Below are positions 56,133 through 64,000 of a stretch of DNA of 64,000 bases, in pieces (position 1 is the first letter of the stretch; every line of letters begins with the position of its first letter). The stretch lies in the NCBI GenBank assembly GCA_019454045.1, contig SKCR01031799.1, forward strand, positions 124,001-188,000, written 5' to 3'. The notes beneath the pieces are model-generated. The model was not told where the DNA came from. It did not search any database and saw only the letters and a list, made by a program, of their open reading frames with translations. The stretch comes from Zanthoxylum bungeanum (lineage: Eukaryota; Streptophyta; Magnoliopsida; Sapindales; Rutaceae). The translations under genes and the position numbers were made by a program.

Positions 56133-56632
56133 AAATCTCACTTTATTATAATATGGAAATTGTTATTGTTACCCATTTAAGTTGAACCAGCCATAAAGAC
56201 GGTGTTATTATTTATCCATAAACCAGCCATATAGGCGGTAATCATCTGTCACCTAAAGACCGACCTATAAGCGGTGTCACATTATGTTACATAATTAAAA
56301 CCAGCCATTAAGGCGGAATCAACTTTTAATCCATATTATTAAATTACAATTTCCATATTATAATTAAAGTGAGATTAATATACCTTTACTATTTCTAATT
56401 TAGAAATCTCCCTTATTATAATATATAAATCTGCGTGATAATTACCAACCAGCCATATAGGCGGTATCCTGATTAAGTCAAATTTATAATTAATTACCAA
56501 CCGACCAATATGGCGGTATCCAATTTAGTCAGGTTAAAACCAATTTATAAATAATTACCAATCGGCCAATATAGTGGTATCCTCATTAAGTCAGATTTTA
56601 ACTAGTTTATATATTATAATTAAGGGAGATTA
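56133..56632 (-). repeat. Two hairpin-capable modules with tandem repeats in LTR B
   Basis: Module 1: arms 56133-56162 and 56347-56377 (AATCTCACTTTATTATAAT against its complement) enclosing four CCAGCCATA(A/T)AGGCGG-like units. Module 2: arms 56404-56430 and 56608-56632 (AATCTCCCTTATTATAAT against its complement) enclosing three units. The solo LTR and LTR A have one such module each. Confidence 0.7.
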
Positions 56633-56894
56633 ATCTAAATTATAAAAGTAAAAGCTTCACTCTTCCCCAGCAGTAAATTAATTACTGACACATAAAAGAA
56701 AAGAAAATAAAATAAAATAAAATAAAATTTATTGCAGAAAGTAAAAGTGCATAATTAAAAGTACTAAAAGTAAAGATGCTTAATTTAAATTACAAAAACT
56801 TAAAACACAACAAGATGCAATCCTTAAAGTCCTTACAAAACCCAAGGAAGGCAAGATTTGAATTCTGAAATCGAGCTGAATTTATAGGCCTCGG

Positions 56895-57335
56895 TAAACT
56901 TGGCGCGTCGCGACGCGACGCGATAACTTTTACGCTTCGCGACGTGACAACTTTTGCGCGTCGCGACAAGAGTAGATCATCGACACATGGTGGATTGGCT
57001 TCGCGAGATCGTGACACGTGTCATGCTTTCATCGGCAACTGAATTATTACTGTCGGCAGCATATGATGCCGACACGTATCCCGGAACACGTTAGCATGAT
57101 TCACTGAGATGTTGACACGTGTCAGGTGAATTTTAGCATCGATGATGATTGTCGACAGCATGTGATTATGACACGTGTTCGGCGCATGTTAGCATGACAC
57201 ATTTTAGCAAACGGCGTACGTTAGCACGTCGTATTTTAGCAAACCACTCAGAATGTGACACGTTTCCTGGCGTATTTTAGCAGACGGCGCACGTTAGCGG
57301 TCGCGACACAGAAGGCTTGCGCGTCGCGATGGGTG
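56895..57335 (-). repeat. GC-rich cluster of TCGCGACGCG and ACACGT motifs in LTR B
   Basis: TCGCGACG occurs at least four times, with further CGCGAC and GACACGTG(T) motifs, in otherwise AT-rich DNA. The solo LTR has a comparable cluster at 24070-24330; LTR A lacks it. Confidence 0.65.
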
Positions 57336-58404
57336 AAATTACAATTTTGCCCTTCTATATGTTTTTCACTATTTTGGCTCCAAATTGCTTCCAGAGAGTC
57401 CTGAAACTTTATTTATCTACAAAATAACACAAACACACATCAAAATATTCACAAAAATCAAGAAACTATACATAATATTAGGTCAAATGAGTGGGAAATA
57501 GTGACATTTACCACTCATCACAACCCCAAACCTAACATTTTGCTAGTCCTCGAGCAAAACAACAACATAAAATAACATAAACATCTTTAAAATAAATTTT
57601 AACTAAGCCACTTTCGCAGGGATCACGGTTGCATTTAGCATATGCAACAAGCCTTTAAACCCCTAGGTGTCCCTAGTGGATGAGTTGTAGTCTCGTGAGG
57701 GCTTACAGCAACGATACCCACAAACATTTTACAAAAGTAAAAAGATAGTAAAACTAATGCACACAAAAATAAAAAGACAAGAGAAAATAGAATAAAGAAG
57801 TTATTGACTAACCAAATGAAACTTCTTATTCAAGTTAAGAGTTGTTTTCTTTGTTTCTAAATTACTGAATAAGTAAATTCTCCGATTATTTTTACCATTC
57901 TTCATATACACACACACCAACAAAATATTAATCAACTCATTTTTGCCCACAATAGTCTCAAGTGTAGTTGAAAAGAAGGTAATATTTTCATCCTAAAGTT
58001 ATATCAGATTCACACATTTTTTAAGCAATGGAATATTTTTCTGATTTTTTTTATTTTTATTTATTTATTTATATACAATAACTTCCATCCATGTAGCGAG
58101 TTTGGGTCAGTGGCTCCCAACCAGTTGGCTTTAGGGCACTAGGTGTATGACACCCCTACGGACTTAATTACTCGGATTTCCGATATAACATATATTTTTT
58201 ATAACATCTTTTTGATCCATGTAGCGATCTTTTTTGGGCCAGTGACTTCCCAAACCAGTTGGCTTTAGGGCACTAGTGTTAAACACCCCTAACGGACTAA
58301 CTCGATCTCAAATGTTTTTTTTTATCCCATCGTTTCTTAGATGCTCCTCCAATAAACTAGAGCACTGATATTACAAATCTATTCAATTACTACTCTGTCC
58401 ATAT

Positions 58405-60516
58405 TGTTGGACATTATGACCCATAGCGTCACTATTTGCACAGATCATTGTGTTGTTGTAGCAAATTAACTATGTGACAAAGAAATTGCACTCTCATCAT
58501 TTGTGATTAGATCACCATAGATATATAAATGAAGAGAGGTCCCTATGATTAGTTCCTGGATTGAGATGATATGAGACAGTATCAGTCCACGAAGGATTAA
58601 TCATTAAATATCCCTAGCCGTAGTATTATCGAGACTGGACATCGATAATGCGGAATAGGCTAGTATTGCACTTGTGCGCGTTGTGAGGGCACAACGGCAT
58701 AGTTCTCATATATATAAGTATTGGATACTTGTGCAAGTGCGATAGGAGGTCGTGTTTCACTCGATGGTACGGGAAACAGCTTCGCTCTGGATAGACCCTT
58801 CGGAATCCCATTGGTATTATGACTATGTGTCTATGGGAGGCCGAAATCAAGGTAGGTGTGTATAGTCTTAACCTGAGACTTACATCGCTAATACTTACGA
58901 TAATCGATAAACTTTGGTTTTGGTGGTAGGGGACTTTTAACAGGTTCTGAGTACACCACTTCTGGGTTTATCAGAGAGTCGTAGAGTATTGGATGTGATG
59001 TCAAGACGGAAGTGTCACTTCAGTCATATTGGAGTTGATGTCACGCAGGATACGGTACTAGTTGCTCTTGAGTGTTGCGCAACCAATCGGGATATTGTGA
59101 CCAGGTCATGTATATCCGATTATAGAGACTATGTTACCAGACATCCGATATGTGCTTCGGACGGGGTAGACACTTATCCAGCCCCAGCCCTAGCACGTGA
59201 TTATCCGATACTGGACCGATATGCACAATACAATTGTATACTACGCTTGATACAGATCTTAATATTCTTATGAGAATATGTCCGGAGAATTGGGAAGACT
59301 TGGTGCTTTGCTAGGAGTCGACCTTGTCTCGTAAATCGGTAGAACGTAGTACTTGGTACGTACGTGATTCGGATACACCGACGACCGTATTTACTGCCAA
59401 CATATCCGGGGATCTCATGGGTCGCTTCCCAAAGATTCACCGATGACGTATGACTCGCACTTATATTAATCTGGGATTAATATGATGAGAGAGAGAATTA
59501 ATCTGGGATTAATTTCGGAGACATTTTATCTAGGATAAAATATCAATTGAAGAGAGAGAAACATTGATTTGGAATTAATCGAGGAATTAATATATTTGAT
59601 ATATTAAACGAAATTAGATTTCGACGCGGAATAAAATTAGATTTTAATTCGGGCGAGCGAATTAATTTAGAATTAATTCGTTAGCGACGTGAATAATAAT
59701 TCCGCTAGGCGCAATTATTTAATTCTCGTCGCGACGGAAATTAGTTAATTCGGAATTAGCGAATTTGGGCCCGAAAGTGTTTGCGGACACATTCGTATTT
59801 TGAAACGGGTGGAATCCGCAAATCACATCGCGATATCTCATTACTTGACACGAATAGATGATGGATGTATCTAGTCACCTTTAAGGGATGATACATTGTC
59901 TCTACTCTCAATGTGAGGTAATGATGGCAAATGATGTATTTTTCCTTGGAGGAAAACCTTTCACGGAAAATGAAGGGTTTTTAATTAAAAAAAAATTCAT
60001 TTTGTATTTGATACATTTTGGCTTTTCATTTGGCCACTGACTCACGTTTTTGTTAAAAAACAAAAACACAAGAAGTGATAAACACTCTCTCCTCTTCTTC
60101 TTCTCCCCTCTCTCACGACATTTTCTGGTTTTGCAAAGGCAGTGAACTGCCGAACAAGATAAAAGAAAATGGAGGGAAGCAAGTGTGTTTTGTGGCAAAA
60201 CAAGAGTGCTAGCACACTCCGGGTTCAATGCGAAGGTGATAAGGGAAGTATACCCATGAGCAAGGAACGTTTTGATGAAGCTTGGAGCTCGTTTTTCTTG
60301 ATCAAAATGGAGCAAAACAGAAGCACAAAACCGAATCTGCAGCAGTGGGCGCACTTGACAGTGAACTGCCGTGAGCAGTGGCAGTGGGCAGTGAGTTCGT
60401 TTTTTGTGCCAAATCGCATCTCAACCGCTCGATGTAAGTATTCCGCACTTAAATCGTTGTATTCGCTTATGATTCATGCTTGAGTTTTGATCTTGGGACC
60501 TCTAGAAACTCCTACA
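58405..60516 (+). repeat. 5' LTR of C2 (2112 bp)
   Basis: Starts TGTTGGACATTATGACCC and ends AACTCCTACA. The only uninterrupted sense-strand 5' LTR of this family here with a primer site. The palindrome ladder is at 59465-59770, with some arms intact and others (for example near 59562-59580) no longer symmetric. The open frames 59908-60354 and 60169-60483 lie in LTR sequence and are not supported as genes. Confidence 0.9.
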
Positions 60517-60517
60517 A

Positions 60518-60530
60518 TGGCATCAAGAGC
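60518..60530 (+). other. Primer binding site of C2, mutated
   Basis: TGGCATCAAGAGC, the tRNA-Met type TGGTATCAGAGC with one substitution and one inserted base, one base after the LTR. Confidence 0.85.
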
Positions 60531-63500
60531 TTAGGTTAAAAGCATGAAAAATGTTAGGGCTAAAATTTGGGCAAACTTGAATTTGAGCATGATAAATGAA
60601 ATTGGATGGATTTGTATGCTTAATTGTGTTTGTATTGAAGATTGATTATGTCAATTTGAAGAAAATATGATTGGATCAATTTTTCCCCAAATTGCTACCT
60701 TGGCCGAAAATTGATATTGATTTAATGTCTTGGGATTTTTGATTTTTGACAATTGGAAGTGTTGGAAATCATTCGGGATGATGATTTAACGTCAATTGCG
60801 GAATCAATTGGATTGAATTCGATTTGGACGAAAAATCCCCAAATTGCCAAGTATGTCATGAAACTTTAAATTGGGTAAAATTGATTTGAGCATGCAATTA
60901 TGAAATTGGATGATTAAGTATGCTTAATACATGTTTAATTGATGATTGGTTGGATCAATTTGATTAAATATTGTTTGGAACAAATTTCCCCAATTTTGAA
61001 AGTATGTCATGAAACTTGAAATTGGGTAAAATTGATTTAAGCATGCAATTATGAAATTGGATGATTAAGTATGCTTAATACATGTTTAATTGATGATTGG
61101 TTGGATCAATTTGATTAAATTTGGTTTGGAACAAATTTGCCCAAAATCTTATGTTGGCCGAGAGTTATGCCCCTTTGTGTTCTTGGTGAATTTTGATTTT
61201 TTGAAACATTGGATGTGTTGAAAATCATTAGGGTATATTGATTTAATGTCGAATTGGGTTTAATTGGATTGAAACAAATCGGACATGTAATTAACCTTAT
61301 TGCCAAGAATAAAGTAAAGCATGTAATGGGTTTGATTTTAATCTTAATGTGTTGGACATGTGATGATGAAATTGAGTATGATTAATTGGACTAATTTAGT
61401 GTTTTGGAAATGTTGATTTAGTTGATTAATCATGTAATGCACTTTAAGTAATTAAATTGTTAAATTGGATTTATGTAATTTAATTATTTGAGGCCTTAAA
61501 TTGGATTTGGGCTTCTAATGTTGTAATTGGGCCTATTGGGCTTGATTTTATCAAGTTGGGTTTAGGCCAAATGGATTGGATCCAATTGGGCCCAAAACCT
61601 TAACCATAAAGCCCAAATGCAACTAATGGACCTTTGTAATTTAATTGGGCCTAATGGGCCAAAATTAATTTAAAGGCTTATGGGGTAAATCCCGGATTGG
61701 ACTTTGGTTGCGGGTTTGACCCGAGTTGACCAAAAGACCACGCCTTAAGAAATTAATTAAAAGCCCATTAGACTTTAATTAAATTAATATTGGATATTAA
61801 TCGGGCTTTGAGACCCGTAGCGATTAAATTTGGAATTTAAGTCGAAAAGGTTTATTAATAAAGTGTGATATTTAAGTTGGAATTAAATAGTGAATTAGAA
61901 TTAAATACAAATTGAATTGGATTTAATTGTGTAGTTTAATTTAATTCGGGAATTCGTACTTTAAGTACTTATCCGCAAAAACGAGTTTGACTCGAACAAA
62001 ATCAAATCGTTGTTTGAACATTGGATGATCACATAATTATCAGATTAATTAATTTGATTAGATTGATTGATAGCATGCTTATATGAGTGAATACATGGTT
62101 GTGATGCATGAATAATGTATATCGGATGGATATTAGATGGGTGGGGCAATTTTAGAAATTGTTGTAATAAATTCGATTTATTAAATTGGACCTGCGTGTC
62201 CAGCCTTATCACCTTCATTCTCTTTGTATTCTCTTCTCACCTATTCCCCTCTATGTATATGAGGTTTCTTTAGAAGTGTAGTGTAACGGGTAGAAGTAGT
62301 ACAAGTGCTAGCTTGAGTGAGAAAGGGAGAGATTTGATCTAGGATCAATGTAAAGTATCCATCCGCATATCATTATTATTTTATTTCATACTCGCTTTAT
62401 TATGTATTTAGAATGCATGTTTAAGGGTGTATGATGATGAGACCTTAACAAAGATAATTAAATTGGTAGCCAATTTGCACGCGAAAAACCCTCGTTCTAT
62501 ATTAAGCAAATATCCTTCCATTGAATGATTCTTGTTCAAGATCCGAAGTTGGCATTGGTTTGTTTTTGACCAAAGTCAAGACCTTTGTCAATCAAGGATG
62601 TACTTGAATCATGAGAGTTTTGTTGCATATCGGTGTCGTCCAAATCGTGATTTTTATTGACCAAAGTCAGATCACTTTTTGTCCAATGACATTGATTACG
62701 AAACTTTCCTCGTCAATGGGTCCCGCTTAACTGGAATCATTAGGTTTGTGTTTGGCCAAAGCCAAGGCCTAAATGATTCGGAGGATAGGGTTAGGAAAAT
62801 GTATTGGATACATTGACATTATACATATGTTTCGGACTTGGATGTCCACCTAACCGGATCTAGGAATTGGATGAGATCCAATTGATCTGAGATCTACCTA
62901 GTTAATAGCATACAGCTTTTTATTGGCCAAAGTCAGGGTTGTGTGTTATTTAACGGGATCCTAGCCCACTAGGAAACACGGTTTCCCGAGTACTCCACAG
63001 AGGGTTAGAGGCTCGACGAAAAATAGTGGGAGGCAAGTATTGAATTTGCAACATTCGTTCGAATACTCGCTAAACGCGCTCATTTAATTTATTTCGTCGT
63101 TATATTAAATGTTAGTTAGACTAATATTTAAATTGTTGTTTTAATAAACAGTTGGACTGTATTATACTTGATTATATATAATTGGATTATATTAATCAAT
63201 ATATTTGAATTAATTAATTTCAGTTTACAGTTGATTTTATAATTGGATTATAGTAATCAATGTAATTGAGGTTAATTAATTTGGATTATATTTGATTATA
63301 TAGTTGGACTATTATAATCATTATAATATATATAGTACCACTAATCGTTGATTAAATAGTTGGACTATTGTAATCAAGATAAGAAATTGAAAAGTTGGAT
63401 ATTTAAAATATAATCTGGGATTAAAATATTTTAAATGATTTAATTTTCAAATTGGGAATAAATAATAGGTTACTTTATTTGATAAAATAACTTATTATAC

Positions 63501-63640
63501 CTTACGCCCAAAATTAAGCAAAATAAGTAGAGCATAAAATCTTTGGAAGATTTATGTGATGATGACTTTAATGCTTAATTTAATATACTTGTCATAAATC
63601 TAATTTTGATTTAAGAAGTATTAAAATTGCAATTTATAAT
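60531..63640 (+). other. Non-coding leader of C2
   Basis: Collinear with 7823-10450. Carries the same palindromes, for example 61824-61840, GTACT/AGTAC near 61947-61959, and the TTAGT-TAG-ACTAA and ACAGT-TGG-ACTGT types near 63112-63170. A direct ~120 bp duplication (about 60855-60990 and 60996-61130) is specific to C2. No ORF. Confidence 0.65.
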
Positions 63641-63689
63641 TCTTGGAGAATTAATTGACTATTCTAGAGAAGATAAGTCAAAGTTTGCA

Positions 63690-64000
63690 ATTGGGCATGT
63701 AGCACGAGGTGCACATCGTTTCGATATTCTAAAACCCAAGGCTTGGCCAAGGTTTGTGAAATATTGAAAAGGATAATTGACATATCCCAAAGTGACTACC
63801 ATTTGGATATGGAAGACACGAAGGAATTAAAGAAAGGGAGGCTCTAACTTTAAAAATGTTTGTCAAAGTTATGTTCACTACTAGTATTGAAATTAGATTT
63901 TAAATACTTAGTGTGGTACATAAAATATATGTATTGATATTCAGAATCTGCTTTGAGCAGGATACTGACTTCAAGCTGAGATTTCTCTGCGAATCGGAAA
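63690..64000 (+). pseudogene. Decayed gag/protease trace of C2
   Basis: DYHLDMEDTKELKKGRL (near 63805) matches the linker after the zinc knuckle in C1 (CHMDKADMKEVKRGKAP). The end near 63900-63990 matches the C1 protease start. Stops and frame changes throughout. Confidence 0.55.

Larger units (their letters stand above)
55513..58404 (-). mobile_element. Athila B: 3' end of a second Athila-like element, tail to tail with A
   Basis: - strand: 3' non-coding region 58404-57546, polypurine tract, LTR 57520-55513. The LTR lacks its last part: sequence corresponding to GTGTGATT...TCA is absent, and A's LTR end abuts instead. On the right it is cut by C2 at 58405, so the remaining 5' part, including any LOG-like gene, should lie beyond C2 and outside this window. 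Confidence 0.8.
58405..64000 (+). mobile_element. C2: copia element of the C1 family, running off the window
   Basis: 5' LTR 58405-60516, primer site 60518-60530, long leader collinear with C1, and weak gag/protease traces at 63690-64000. Inserted into Athila B. The copy is more decayed in the gag region than C1: the zinc knuckle is not intact near 63790. The right part, with any 3' LTR, lies outside. Confidence 0.85.

Noticed and set aside
60169..60483. 104-codon frame resembling a short host gene
   Set aside because: Located in the last part of the C2 LTR; the matching stretch in C1 (7377-7750) is in different broken frames.

Overview
This window looks like plant nuclear heterochromatin made almost entirely of nested LTR retrotransposons. 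It is AT-rich and eukaryotic. Both main plant superfamilies are present: Ty3/gypsy of the Tat/Ogre and Athila type, and Ty1/copia with initiator tRNA-Met primer sites. I find no convincing free-standing host gene, rRNA, tRNA or CRISPR array. The sequence does not let me name the species; a flowering plant with large Tat/Ogre and Athila families fits.

Layout. (1) 1-18562: a Tat/Ogre-like element (T1, + strand) whose 5' LTR is cut by the window edge. Its gag core and most of pol are deleted, and a copia element (C1, 2260-12442) sits inside it. C1's 5' LTR carries an unidentified 1.7 kb insertion and an antisense solo LTR of its own family with CTTTG target duplications. The truncated 3' LTR of C1 carries the same nested LTR at the same site. 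(2) 18563-25287: fragments of a gypsy gag, two TGTAACACC-type LTRs, and a copia gag split by an Athila-type solo LTR (target duplication ATAGC). (3) 25288-37310: a second Tat/Ogre-like element (T2, - strand). Its gag, protease, RT, second RNase H and integrase are all recognisable but broken. (4) 37311-49090: a pair of small LTR elements in opposite orientation; a gypsy gag split by a solo LTR that itself holds a copia solo LTR; degenerate repeats; and another partial copia LTR. (5) 49095-58404: two Athila-like elements joined tail to tail (A on +, B on -). (6) 58405-64000: the 5' half of another copy (C2) of the C1 copia family.

Two things stand out. First, downstream of the Athila A integrase there is an intronless open region (51421-52066) with clear LOG-family (cytokinin-activating phosphoribohydrolase) homology. 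It ends in a basic KRRR cluster followed by LDLNL, an EAR-type corepressor-recruiting motif. It looks like a captured and remodelled host gene, now broken by a stop and a frameshift. A Cys-rich ORF of unknown function lies between it and integrase. Second, the C1/C2 copia family carries ladders of short palindromes with a three-base centre (usually TGG or TAG) in its LTR and leader. In several ladders the arm sequences differ between copies while remaining complementary, so palindromy itself seems to be maintained.

All coding regions here are remnants. Gene-level calls are pseudogenes unless stated otherwise.
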